Shown: one piece after another, positions 16,994-26,342 of the stretch
Position numbering within the stretch: position 1 is the stretch's first letter
Layout of the letters: every line of letters starts with the position of its first letter
Assembly (NCBI RefSeq): GCF_002374835.1
Contig: NZ_NWVD01000001.1
Location: 620,001-684,000, forward strand
DNA: 64,000 nucleotides
Direction of reading: 5' to 3'
Source of the DNA: Sphingomonas ginsenosidimutans
Lineage (GTDB): Bacteria; Pseudomonadota; Alphaproteobacteria; Sphingomonadales; Sphingomonadaceae
Translations under genes and position numbers: made by a program
Notes under the pieces: generated by a model
Told to the model about the DNA's origin: nothing
Seen by the model: only the letters and a program-made list of their open reading frames with translations
The model's database searches: none

Positions 16994-18967
16994 TTATTCC
17001 GCGGCGATCGGCTCGACCATGCCGCCACCCGCGGTGGCGCCGAGCACCGCACGGTCGAGCGCGGCGAGCGTGAACGGCTTGCGCAGCACCGGGCGGCCGC
17101 CGAGGTCGATGCCGCCGCCCGCTTCCCCGGCGAAACCGGTCACGAACAGCACCGGCACCCCGGCGTGGGTCGCGGGCAGGCGGGCGACCATCTCCGGCCC
17201 GGTCAGCGATGGCATCAGGACATCCGACACGATCAGGTCGACGTGCGTCATCGCGGCGAGCGCCTGCGGCGCGCGCGCGGGATCGTTGCATTCGACCGGG
17301 TGGTGCCCCAGTTCGCGCAGCGCGCCCATCGTCGCGGCCAGCACGCGCGGATCGTCCTCCACCACCAGGATCGCCAGCCCTGCCGGCGCGGGGGCGGGGG
17401 CGTCCACCACGTCCGGCGCCGCGGGGACGGCGGCGAGCGCGGGCGGCGCCGCCGTGGCCGGGGCGCTTTCCCCCGCGGCGTCGCGCGGCAACAGCAGCGA
17501 GACGGTGGTGCCGTGGCCGGGGGTCGATTCGATCGACACTTCCCCGCCGACCGCCTGGGTGAAGGCGAAGATCTGGCTGAGGCCCAGCCCGGTGCCCTTG
17601 CCGACCGCCTTGGTGGTGAAGAACGGCTCGAACACCCGCTCGATCACCTCGGGCGGGATGCCGCAGCCGGTGTCGGCGACCGAGACCGCCAGATAGTCGC
17701 CCGGCGCGCGATGACCGTGCGCGGTCGCGAAGGTGGCGCAGCGCGCCCTGATCGACAGCGTGCCGCGCCCCGCCATCGCGTCGCGCGCATTCACCGCCAG
17801 ATTGACGATGACGTTTTCCAGCTGGACGCGATCGGCGCGGGTGCACCAGCCCTGGCTGTCGTCATCGAAGGTCACGGTGACGCCGTCGCCCAGCGTGCGG
17901 CTGAGCAGGTCCGACAGGCCGGAGAACAGCGCGTCGGCGCAGATCGGTTCGGGATTGATCGCGGTTTCGCGCGCGAAGGCGAGCAGCCGACTGGTGAGCG
18001 CGGCGGCGCGGTGGGCGCCTTCGTGCGCGCTTTCCAGATGACGCGCGGCCTGCGCCGGATCGCGCAGCAGGTGACGCTGCGCCAGTTCCAGCCCGCCGAG
18101 AACGACCGCGAGCATATTGTTGAAATCGTGCGCGATGCCGCCGGTCAGCTGGCCGACCGCCTCCATCTTCTGCACCTGGCGCAGGCGGGCTTCCTGCGCG
18201 CGCAGTTCGGCCGTGGCCTGTTCGACGGCGGCGGCGAGTTCGTCGGCACGCTCGCGCTCCTCGTCCGCCTCGGCGCGGGCGATCGCGCGCTCGGCAAGCG
18301 CGCGGACCATGATCCAGCCCATCGCGATCGCGCCCAGCACCAGCAGGACGCCGAACACCGCCAGCACCTTGGCGATGGTGGTCGATCGCCGGACCGAGGC
18401 GAGCGCCTGCGACGTGCGCGCCTCCAGCAGCCCGCGTTCGTCGGCGATCAGCGCGGTCAGCGCGGCGTTGATCGCCTCCAGCGATTCGGTCTGGCGCAGC
18501 TGCCAGTAGCGCGACAGCGCCTGGTCGTTGCGCCGGTAGTTCGTCTCCAGCGCGGTCGCCGCCAGTTCGCCGCCGCGCTGCTGGAAGGCGCTGCGCAGGT
18601 CGACGAGGTGTGCGCGCTGCGTCGGATTGTCGCCGGCCAGCTTCTCCAGCCGGTTGATCGTCTCGCCCGCGCGGCGCCAGTCCTCGAAATACAGCCGCCC
18701 CAGCTGCTGGTCGCCGGAGACGACGTAGCGGCCCAGCGACGCCTCCGACCGGCCGATCGTACCCTGCAGCGTGCGGGCCAGGATCATCACGTCATAGCTG
18801 TGCCGCTGCGCCGCGAGCGCGCGGTCGCGTTGCCGGTTGGCTTCGCCCAGGGTGATGACGAGCGCGGCAAGAACCACCGCACCTGCCAGCGCCATCACCC
18901 ACAGGGTGATGGTCCGCCAGGCCGATACCAGCCCCCCACGGGCCCCGGCACTATCGACGTCGTTCAC
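16994..18967 (-). CDS. Hybrid sensor histidine kinase with CHASE3-type sensor and C-terminal receiver
   Basis: Membrane two-component sensor of 657 residues, starting at a GTG. Order: transmembrane helix (about 18-40); periplasmic helical CHASE3-like domain (40-195); second transmembrane helix (about 200-222); coiled-coil linker; HisKA box GGIAHDFNNMLAVV with phospho-acceptor His280; ATPase motifs NLAVNARDAM (N box), ADTGCGIP, and GKGTGLGLS; a Pro/Ala linker (500-530); then a receiver domain with DD at 538-539, phospho-acceptor Asp582 and Lys630. HDFNN-type kinases often act through an internal receiver and phosphotransfer partner. No response regulator is adjacent, so the output is unknown. 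Confidence 0.9.
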   Translation of the reverse strand: MNDVDSAGARGGLVSAWRTITLWVMALAGAVVLAALVITLGEANRQRDRALAAQRHSYDVMILARTLQGTIGRSEASLGRYVVSGDQQLGRLYFEDWRRAGETINRLEKLAGDNPTQRAHLVDLRSAFQQRGGELAATALETNYRRNDQALSRYWQLRQTESLEAINAALTALIADERGLLEARTSQALASVRRSTTIAKVLAVFGVLLVLGAIAMGWIMVRALAERAIARAEADEERERADELAAAVEQATAELRAQEARLRQVQKMEAVGQLTGGIAHDFNNMLAVVLGGLELAQRHLLRDPAQAARHLESAHEGAHRAAALTSRLLAFARETAINPEPICADALFSGLSDLLSRTLGDGVTVTFDDDSQGWCTRADRVQLENVIVNLAVNARDAMAGRGTLSIRARCATFATAHGHRAPGDYLAVSVADTGCGIPPEVIERVFEPFFTTKAVGKGTGLGLSQIFAFTQAVGGEVSIESTPGHGTTVSLLLPRDAAGESAPATAAPPALAAVPAAPDVVDAPAPAPAGLAILVVEDDPRVLAATMGALRELGHHPVECNDPARAPQALAAMTHVDLIVSDVLMPSLTGPEMVARLPATHAGVPVLFVTGFAGEAGGGIDLGGRPVLRKPFTLAALDRAVLGATAGGGMVEPIAAE

Positions 18968-19009
18968 CGGCGCAGACTATCGCATGGCCGTCGTGCGCGA
19001 AAGAGCCGA

Positions 19010-20278
19010 TCAGCCGATCGCGCCGACGGCTTTACCCGCTGCGGCGAACATGCCGATCACGCGGTCGAGCTGTTCGGTGGTATGTTCGGCGCACAGCGAA
19101 CAGCGCAGCAGGAACATGCCGGCGGGCGTGGCGGGCGGGCGGGCGACGTTGACGTACAGCCCCGCCTCCAGCAGCGCCTGCCACATCAGCACGGCCTGTT
19201 CCTGATCGGTGAGGATCACCGCGACGATCGCCGAATCCGGTGCGGCGGTGCCCAGCCGGAAGCCGAGCGCGGTGAGGCCGCCGTGCAACTGGCGAGCATT
19301 GTCCCACAGCCGCCGGCGCTTGTCCGCGGCGCCCATCAGCTTGCGGATCGAGGTGGCGGCGGTCGCCACCACCGATGGCGGGAGCGACGCGGTGAAGATG
19401 TACGGGCGGCACGAAAAGCGCATCGCCTCGAACTTCGGATGGTTCGAAATGCAGAAGCCGCCGACCGTGCCGACCGACTTGGAGAAGGTGCCGATGACGA
19501 AATCGACGTCGCAACCCAGCTCCAGCCCCTGTTCCTCGTACACGCCGCGGCCGTGTTCGCCGAAGAAGCCCATCGAATGTGCTTCGTCGACCAGCACCAT
19601 CGCGCCGTGCTTCTTCGCGACGGCGACCATCTCCCTGAGCGGGGCGATGTCGCCCAGCATCGAATAGACGCCCTCCAGCACCACCAGCTTGCCCGGTTCG
19701 GCGGGCAGGCGGCCGAGCCGCTTGTCGAGATCCTCGACCGAATTGTGGCGGAAGCGCACGATCTCCGCATCGCCCATCTTGCAGCCGTCGTAGATCGAGG
19801 CGTGGCTGTCGGCGTCGAGGATGACATATTCGCCGCGCGCCGCCATCGTCGAGATGGTGCCCAGGTTCGCCTGATACCCGGTCGAAAAGACCATCGCGTG
19901 ATCGGCGCCGTAGAATTCCTTCAGCGCCTCTTCCGCCTCTACATGGTCGCGGAAGGTGCCGTTGAGCATCCGGCTGCCGTTGGTGCCGCTGCCGAACTGA
20001 TCGAGCGCGGCCTTGCCCGCGGCGATCACATCCGCGTCGAAGGTCATGCCCATGTAATTGTAGGTGCCCAGCAGGATCGTCTCGCGCCCCTTGATGACCG
20101 CGGTGGTCGGGCCGAGCACGCGCTCCATGACGATCCCGAACGGATCGCGCACGCCCGACGCCATCAGCGCGGCGCGTTCCGCGATCAGCGGGTCGAACTT
20201 CGAGAACAGGTCGCGCTCCGGCGCCACCGCGGGCGCCTCGGCGGGGAGCGTGTCGGCGGCAAGGCCCGCTTCGGTCAT
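19010..20278 (-). CDS. spt: Serine palmitoyltransferase
   Basis: Soluble PLP enzyme that condenses L-serine with a C16 acyl thioester to 3-ketodihydrosphingosine, the first step of sphingolipid synthesis; sphingolipids replace or supplement LPS in sphingomonads. The 422-residue protein is an alpha-oxoamine synthase with the stacking His159 in DADSHASIYDG, Asp231 and His234 in DEAHSMGFFG, and the PLP Lys (about 267) in GTFSKSVG. Start at the ATG 20278, six bases after the acp gene, whose product is the presumed acyl donor. Distinguished from KBL/BioF by this acp linkage and by FRDHVEAEEALKEFYG. Confidence 0.93.
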   Translation of the reverse strand: MTEAGLAADTLPAEAPAVAPERDLFSKFDPLIAERAALMASGVRDPFGIVMERVLGPTTAVIKGRETILLGTYNYMGMTFDADVIAAGKAALDQFGSGTNGSRMLNGTFRDHVEAEEALKEFYGADHAMVFSTGYQANLGTISTMAARGEYVILDADSHASIYDGCKMGDAEIVRFRHNSVEDLDKRLGRLPAEPGKLVVLEGVYSMLGDIAPLREMVAVAKKHGAMVLVDEAHSMGFFGEHGRGVYEEQGLELGCDVDFVIGTFSKSVGTVGGFCISNHPKFEAMRFSCRPYIFTASLPPSVVATAATSIRKLMGAADKRRRLWDNARQLHGGLTALGFRLGTAAPDSAIVAVILTDQEQAVLMWQALLEAGLYVNVARPPATPAGMFLLRCSLCAEHTTEQLDRVIGMFAAAGKAVGAIG

Positions 20279-20283
20279 CCTCT

Positions 20284-20526
20284 TCAGCCCTTCAGCTTGG
20301 CGACCGCATCGGCCAGCTGGCCGACCGTCTCGATCTCGGCCTGCATGTTCATCGTGATGATGATGTCGAATTCGTCCTCGATCGCGGCGACGAAATCCAT
20401 GACGGTCAGCGAATCCCATTCCAGGTCGCCCTGGAAGGTGGTCGCCTCGGTCACGGCGATACCCTTCTTGTTGAACGGTTCGATCTGCGCCTTGAGGACG
20501 TCGATGATGGCGGTGCGGTCGGTCAT
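20284..20526 (-). CDS. Acyl carrier protein dedicated to sphingolipid synthesis
   Basis: 80-residue ACP with the phosphopantetheine attachment site at Ser39 in LEWDSLTVMDFV and an acidic helix II (AIEDEFDI). Placed directly before spt with a 5-base gap, which in sphingomonads and Caulobacter marks the ACP that carries the acyl chain to serine palmitoyltransferase rather than the fatty-acid-synthase ACP. It should need a 4'-phosphopantetheinyl transferase encoded elsewhere. The DSL motif is intact. Confidence 0.9.
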   Translation of the reverse strand: MTDRTAIIDVLKAQIEPFNKKGIAVTEATTFQGDLEWDSLTVMDFVAAIEDEFDIIITMNMQAEIETVGQLADAVAKLKG

Positions 20527-20568
20527 GGAGCCTCCGTGGCCGTGAAATGCGGCGGTTCTCGGGCGGCG

Positions 20569-21471
20569 CTATAGCAAGCCGTGGGCGCGATACCACAATG
20601 CCGTGTCGGCCATGCCCTGCGCGGTGGGGATCTGCGCGGTCCACAAGGCGGGCGGCGGGCGGCGTGCCGGGTCGGCGGTCCAGTCGGGATGGAGCATATA
20701 GGCGACGCGGTCGGCGGTCAGCCGTGCCGCGCCGCGGCGCACCAGCCGGTCGGCGCGCGCGGCGGCGCGCAGCAGCGCGCCCGGCAGCGGCAGCGCGCGC
20801 GCGCGCACGCCCACCCCGGCGGCGATCGCGCGCGCGAAATCGGCATAGCTCATCGCGCCGGACGGGTCCTCCGGCTCGTAGATCGCGCGGTCGCCGGGCG
20901 CCGCGGCGAGCGCCAGCAGCAGCCGCGCCAGATCGTCGACATGCAGGATCGACAGCCGCCCGGCGGCGGGCGGGGTAGGGACCAGCCCGCGCTTCGCGGC
21001 GCGGAACAGGTCGCGCTGGTCCATGTCGCCGGGGCCGTAGACGCCGGGCGGGCGCACGATCGTCCAGTCGAGATCGCTGGCGGCCACCACCTCCTCCGCC
21101 CCCGCCTTCGACCAGCCGTAGTTCGACAGCGCCGGTTCGCGCGCGGCGAGCGAGGAGACATGGACGAAGCGCGCCACCGCCCACACCCGCGCCGCCTCCA
21201 CCAGCGCGCGGGTGCCGTCGATATTGGCGGCGGCGAAGGCGGCGCGCGAGGGGGCGTTGACCGCGCCGGCGATGTGGATCACCGCATCCGCGGTCGACAC
21301 CAGATCGGACAGCGCGTCGCGATCCGCCAGCGTGCCGGCGACCCACGTCACCCCGTCACGCGCCGGCTGGTCGCGCCGCGCGAGCGCGCGCACCGCATGT
21401 CCCGCCGCCAGCGCCCGGTCGATCGTCCGCGCACCGACGAAGCCGGTGCCGCCGGTGATCGCGAGGATCAC
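20569..21471 (-). CDS. NAD(P)-dependent epimerase/dehydratase-like SDR in the sphingolipid cluster (possible ceramide reductase)
   Basis: Extended short-chain dehydrogenase of 300 residues: Rossmann start MILAITGGTGFVGARTIDRAL (GxxGxxG), then ALARR, AVIHIAGAVN, and a YGWSKAGAEEVV segment giving the Tyr-x-x-x-Lys pair. It lies upstream of acp-spt on the same strand. In Caulobacter an SDR of this type (CerR) near spt reduces the 3-keto group of the sphingoid or ceramide intermediate, so the same role is inferred here. Starts with GTG overlapping the proB stop (GTGA). Distinguishing it from an unrelated complex-I-assembly-like SDR would need a phylogeny. Confidence 0.7.
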   Translation of the reverse strand: MILAITGGTGFVGARTIDRALAAGHAVRALARRDQPARDGVTWVAGTLADRDALSDLVSTADAVIHIAGAVNAPSRAAFAAANIDGTRALVEAARVWAVARFVHVSSLAAREPALSNYGWSKAGAEEVVAASDLDWTIVRPPGVYGPGDMDQRDLFRAAKRGLVPTPPAAGRLSILHVDDLARLLLALAAAPGDRAIYEPEDPSGAMSYADFARAIAAGVGVRARALPLPGALLRAAARADRLVRRGAARLTADRVAYMLHPDWTADPARRPPPALWTAQIPTAQGMADTALWYRAHGLL

Positions 21472-22571
21472 AGCAATGCCATGTGGTTGCGATGGACCAG
21501 CGCGCTGCGCGGCGCATGGCCGAGCAGCGCGGCATGATCCTCGCTACGGCGGCCCAGCAGCAGCATGGCGTCGTCCGAATCATATTCCGACAGCCCGCGC
21601 GCCAGCGTGCCGTCCGGCCCCTCGATCGTGACCAGATCGCCGCGCGCGAAGCGGCCGTCGATCCGCGTCGCACCCGCCGCCAGCAGGCTGCGCCCGTCCG
21701 CCAGCGCGCGCGCCGCGCCGGCATCGACATGGATCGCGCCCTTCGCGGTCAGCCCGCCGGCCAGCCATGCCTTGCGCGCGGGCGCGGATTGCGCCGCGAC
21801 GAACAGGGTGTGGCGCGCGGGCGTCGACAGCGGGCGGTCGACCCGGCCGGAGGCGATCGCCAGCCCGGCACCCGCGGCATTGGCGATGCGCGCGGCGGCG
21901 ATCTTCGACACCATCCCCCCCGATCCCATGCCGGAGGCGGAGCCGCGATCGGCCATCCCCTCGATCGCGCCGTCGATCCGCTCGACGCGCGGCACGTGCA
22001 CCGCGCCGGGTAGCGCCGGATTGCGATCGTACAGCCCGTCGATATCGGACAGCAGGACCACCCCCGCCGCGCCCGCCGCCTGCGCGATCCGCGCGGCCAG
22101 ACGATCGTTGTCGCCGAAGCGGATCTCCTCGGTTGCGACCGAATCGTTTTCGTTGATGACCGGGACGACGCCCAGTTGTAGCAGCCGGCCGAGCGTCGCG
22201 GCGGCGTTGAGATAGCGGCGCCGCTCCTCCAGGTCGCCGAGCGTCACCAGCATCTGCGCCGCGGTCAGCCCGACATGGCCGAGCACTTCCGCCCAGACGC
22301 CGGCGAGCGCGATCTGCCCGGCGGCGGCAGCGGCCTGCGCATCCTCCAGGCTGGCGCGGCCGCCCTTCGGCAGCCCCAGCCGGCGCGCCCCCAGCGCGAT
22401 CGCTCCGGATGAGACGACCGCCACCTGCTGCCCCGCACCGGCGCGCGCGGCGATATCGGCGGCGATCCCCTCCAGCCACGCCCGCCGCACGCCGCCGTCG
22501 GGATCGACGAGCAGGGCGGAGCCGATCTTGACGATCAGCCGCGGGCAGGTGGCAGGCGGGAACAGCGACAT
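21468..22571 (-). CDS. proB: Glutamate 5-kinase
   Basis: Phosphorylates glutamate to gamma-glutamyl phosphate, the first proline-biosynthesis step, and is usually feedback-inhibited by proline. 367 residues in two domains: an amino-acid-kinase domain ([80 protein letters not shown]) and a C-terminal PUA domain (from about residue 280, KGAIHVDAGAARAL). proA is not adjacent. Upstream gene of a probable proB-SDR-acp-spt transcript. Confidence 0.95.
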   Translation of the reverse strand: MSLFPPATCPRLIVKIGSALLVDPDGGVRRAWLEGIAADIAARAGAGQQVAVVSSGAIALGARRLGLPKGGRASLEDAQAAAAAGQIALAGVWAEVLGHVGLTAAQMLVTLGDLEERRRYLNAAATLGRLLQLGVVPVINENDSVATEEIRFGDNDRLAARIAQAAGAAGVVLLSDIDGLYDRNPALPGAVHVPRVERIDGAIEGMADRGSASGMGSGGMVSKIAAARIANAAGAGLAIASGRVDRPLSTPARHTLFVAAQSAPARKAWLAGGLTAKGAIHVDAGAARALADGRSLLAAGATRIDGRFARGDLVTIEGPDGTLARGLSEYDSDDAMLLLGRRSEDHAALLGHAPRSALVHRNHMALL

Positions 22572-22653
22572 GACGGCGCCTGACTAGCGTCACGGATGAC
22601 GACGTGCCACGACGAACTTGTCCACATGCCGAAACAGGGGACGGGAGCAGAAC

Positions 22654-23787
22654 ATGCAGCGGGGCACTTGGGCGGCGATCGGGATCGTCGCGATGATCGG
22701 CATGCCGGCGGCAGCGGCGGAGACGGTGCGCGGCACCGCGCAGATCGATGGCGTCGACAGCGCAATCGAGTTGCAGACAGGCGAGGGGATCGGCGAACTG
22801 CGCTATCGGCCGCTTGCCGGTGCGGCGCGGTGGGAGACGGTGCCGCTCGATACGCTGGCGCCGGTCAGCGCGATTCTGGCCGACCGGCGGCTGGCGTTCC
22901 TGCACGATGCGATCACGCGCTGGGGCGGGGAGGATGTGTCGCCGTTGCGCGATGCGATGATCGCACGCACGCGCGCCGCATGGGAGAAGGGCCGCGCCGG
23001 GACGCGGGCGGCGCAGCCGGCGCAGGGCGCGGTGCGGACGCGGGTGCGCGCGCTGTTGCAATATGTCGCGGCGCTTCGCGATGCGGGACGGTGGCCCGAG
23101 GCGATCGCGCTGTTGCGGGAAGAGCGCGACGTCCATCCGTTGAAGAACGACTGGGACCGTTCCGAATGGTCGAGCATGTCGCTGGCCATCGCGGGCGCGC
23201 AGGCGGAGCAGGGGCGTATCGACGAGGCGGTGGCCACGCTCGACGACACGGCGGCGCGGCTGGGCGCGTCCCCCTATGCGATCAACGCCGAGCTACAGGC
23301 CGCCTCGATGCTGGCGCTGGCGGGGCGTTATGCGGAGGCGTCGCCGCATTTCGACCGCGCCGAGCGTGCGTTCGCGACGGTCGCGAAGCGCGCGCAGGTC
23401 GTGCCGGGCGCGATGGTGCAGTTCGACACGGTGCGCGCCTGCGTGCTGCACGGGCTGGGCAGGACCGCGGAGGCGGCGGCGCTGCTGGCGCGGATCGACC
23501 AGGCCGCTTCGCCGGAAAGCCGCCGCTACGCGCCGCCGCCCAACCGCGACCTGATCGAGCGGGCGGCGATCTGCATGAAGGATGCCGAAGCGCTGGCGGC
23601 GGTGTGGCGCCGCGATCTGGAACGACTGCCGGTCGGATCGGCGATGCTGGTCACCGTTCAGCCGGGTTTCCGGCAACCCTATTACGATGCCGCGACGCTG
23701 GAACGCGCGCGGGCGATCCTCGGCGCGCCGCCACCGCTGCGCATCCTGCCGGACCGCTACGCGCCGGCGCTGAACAGCTGGCGGTAA
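22654..23787 (+). CDS. Exported protein with helical (TPR-like) repeats, function unknown
   Basis: 377 residues, beginning with a signal peptide (AAIGIVAMIGMPAAAAE). The mature part is Ala-rich and helical, with segments such as ALLQYVAALRDAGRWPEAIALLREER, AIAGAQAEQGRIDEAVATLDD and AASMLALAGRYAEASPHFDRAERAFA, which have the size and residue pattern of tetratricopeptide repeats. Probably a periplasmic scaffold or partner-binding protein; no enzymatic motif is seen. The ATG at 22654 has a GGGAG site and gives a sensible signal peptide. Divergent from proB; convergent with obgE after an 7-base gap. Confidence 0.75.
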   Translation: MQRGTWAAIGIVAMIGMPAAAAETVRGTAQIDGVDSAIELQTGEGIGELRYRPLAGAARWETVPLDTLAPVSAILADRRLAFLHDAITRWGGEDVSPLRDAMIARTRAAWEKGRAGTRAAQPAQGAVRTRVRALLQYVAALRDAGRWPEAIALLREERDVHPLKNDWDRSEWSSMSLAIAGAQAEQGRIDEAVATLDDTAARLGASPYAINAELQAASMLALAGRYAEASPHFDRAERAFATVAKRAQVVPGAMVQFDTVRACVLHGLGRTAEAAALLARIDQAASPESRRYAPPPNRDLIERAAICMKDAEALAAVWRRDLERLPVGSAMLVTVQPGFRQPYYDAATLERARAILGAPPPLRILPDRYAPALNSWR

Positions 23788-23794
23788 GGGGGCG

Positions 23795-24868
<1,074 letters not shown>

Positions 24869-24938
24869 TTAAAGCGATATCGGAGTGTGGGGTGGGTGGT
24901 AGGGTGGGCGGGGACGGCGAGTCGGCTTCGCGGTGGCG

Positions 24939-24954
24939 GCTTTTTTCGAAAAGC
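24939..24954. other. Short UUCG-loop hairpin in the space before the low-G+C gene
   Basis: GCTTTT / AAAAGC arms (6 bp) around TTCG in the 178-base space between obgE and the following orphan gene. The A/T-rich arms stand out from their surroundings. Could be a transcription terminator remnant or a junction mark; no further gene or promoter is clear in this space. Confidence 0.35.
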
Positions 24955-25019
24955 GGGAGAACGTACGGCTGGTTCTGGTCAAAAGCGGACGTTAGGCATC
25001 AACGTGCCAGGATCATGAG

Positions 25020-25637
25020 ATGTCAGTCACTACACCAACAGGCCAACGTGAACGCTCGATCCGTTTGGCGACAAGTGACCCGAAGCAAGCAGTCGCTATC
25101 GCGCGCGTGATCGATGACCCTTGGTTCCGATGCCAGTCTTTGGCCTATGCGGGGCGTTATTGGCCAGGCGACGATTATAAGAGCTTGCTCACCGAAGCGG
25201 TGAAGGCGGCGGAGTCGCAAGACAACTGGTATAAACGAGTATCTGTCTCTGCATGGCCCATCCGTGCGTATTTGGAGCGTGATTGTTCGACACCGGCCAA
25301 GAGGCTTCTTGAGCAGTATACGGCCGAAGCAAGCAACATTGAAAACAGAGGTGGACGCTCAGAGGCCTTGATGATGCTTTTCCAAGCGGCGAAGCCGTTC
25401 GATCAAGGTCTTTGGGAGCCGGTCCTCTGGTCCCTAGTTGGAACGACTGAACCCGCAATTGCGTGGCGACAAGTACGAAACATCAGAAATGCTCTGGCGA
25501 TGGTATCAGCCGACGTGCCGAGCTTGGTTCACGAAGCGACCAAGCGTTTCAAGGACGAGAAGATCGTTACCCAGATCAAGCGCGACTTCGATAAGGGAAA
25601 GACTGCTGAACCACGGGCATTTTTTTGGAAGCATTGA
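25020..25637 (+). CDS. Low-G+C orphan gene, helical-repeat protein of unknown function
   Basis: 205-residue predicted cytoplasmic protein without signal peptide or membrane segment. Three degenerate helical units of about 35-40 residues can be seen: one with AVAIARVIDDPWFRCQSLAYAG, one with SLLTEAVKAAESQDNWYKRVSV, one with KRLLEQYTAEASNIENRGGR, suggesting a TPR/HEAT-like solenoid. No catalytic motif. Its DNA is visibly poorer in G+C than all neighbours, with codons such as TTA, ACA, AGA and CAA that are rare elsewhere here, which suggests recent acquisition. Flanked by obgE and a tetR gene; no mobile element is adjacent. Confidence 0.7.
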   Translation: MSVTTPTGQRERSIRLATSDPKQAVAIARVIDDPWFRCQSLAYAGRYWPGDDYKSLLTEAVKAAESQDNWYKRVSVSAWPIRAYLERDCSTPAKRLLEQYTAEASNIENRGGRSEALMMLFQAAKPFDQGLWEPVLWSLVGTTEPAIAWRQVRNIRNALAMVSADVPSLVHEATKRFKDEKIVTQIKRDFDKGKTAEPRAFFWKH

Positions 25638-25676
25638 ATCCGCCACCGGGCGTAAGCCGTCATCGCGCGACTGGCG

Positions 25677-26285
25677 TCAGGCAGCAGGCGTGACGCCGTC
25701 CAGATGGTCCGCCAGCAGCATCTGCCGCGCGATCGCGCGCGCGCGGTCGCGGGGCAGTTCCAGCGCGCGCGCCATCGGGGCGCCCAGCAGCGCGTCGCCC
25801 AGCGCCATCAGCACCAGATGCAGCGTTTCATCGCGGATCGGCACGTTCGGACGATCCTCGTCCTTCGACAGATCCTCGACCAGATCATGGATCGCGGTGA
25901 GGATCGGATCGAGCGCGTCGTGGTTGCCGTTCAGGATCATCCACCCGGCCAGCGCCCCGGCGCCGTTACGGCCGAAGGCGTCGAAGACCAGGTCGACCAG
26001 TTCCGCCGGGTCGCGCGCCGCGCGCGAGCGGTGGACCGCCTCGCGGATCGTGCCGACGATGCTGGTCGCCATGCGCTCGATCAGCGCCTTCTGCAGGCCG
26101 TCCGCGGAGCCGAAATGGTGGAGCAGGTTGGCGTGCGTGCGCCCGATCCGTGCCGCCACCGCCTTCAGCGTCACCGCCTGCGGCCCCGATTCGACCAGCA
26201 GCGAACGCGCCGCATCCAGCGCCGCGTCGCGCGACGCTTCGGGCGTCAGGCGGCGGCGGGGGGTTGAAAGCGCGGTGGCGGTCAC
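25677..26285 (-). CDS. TetR family transcriptional regulator
   Basis: 202 residues. N-terminal helix-turn-helix: SRDAALDAARSLLVESGPQAVTLKAVAARIGRTHANLLHHFGSADGL, with the TetR pattern ending in the usual aromatic/His contact (LLHHF). The C-terminal ligand domain is of the TetR_C type with no recognisable specificity. The start is a GTG at 26285, directly beside a 22-bp palindrome, so it very likely represses itself and the divergent diiron-type gene. Confidence 0.88.
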   Translation of the reverse strand: MTATALSTPRRRLTPEASRDAALDAARSLLVESGPQAVTLKAVAARIGRTHANLLHHFGSADGLQKALIERMATSIVGTIREAVHRSRAARDPAELVDLVFDAFGRNGAGALAGWMILNGNHDALDPILTAIHDLVEDLSKDEDRPNVPIRDETLHLVLMALGDALLGAPMARALELPRDRARAIARQMLLADHLDGVTPAA

Positions 26286-26286
26286 G

Positions 26287-26308
26287 TAACTTACACTCTT
26301 GTCAGTTA
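26287..26308. promoter_or_regulatory. TetR-type operator between divergent genes
   Basis: Two 9-base half-sites (TAACTTACA and TGTCAGTTA) form an inverted repeat with one mismatch around a CTCT spacer. The site touches the regulator's start codon on one side and lies 35 bases from the divergent gene's start on the other. Spacing and symmetry fit a TetR dimer site controlling both genes. Confidence 0.6.
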
Positions 26309-26342
26309 TTGTTTGTTGTCCCTACCCTTACTGGAGGTTTCC

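Noticed and set aside
16904-20545. A very long open frame (about 1,213 codons) on the + strand over the kinase and spt region.
   Set aside because: It runs antisense through three well-recognised genes and is the expected high-G+C frame shadow; its translation is low-complexity Arg/Ala/Gln-rich with no domain.
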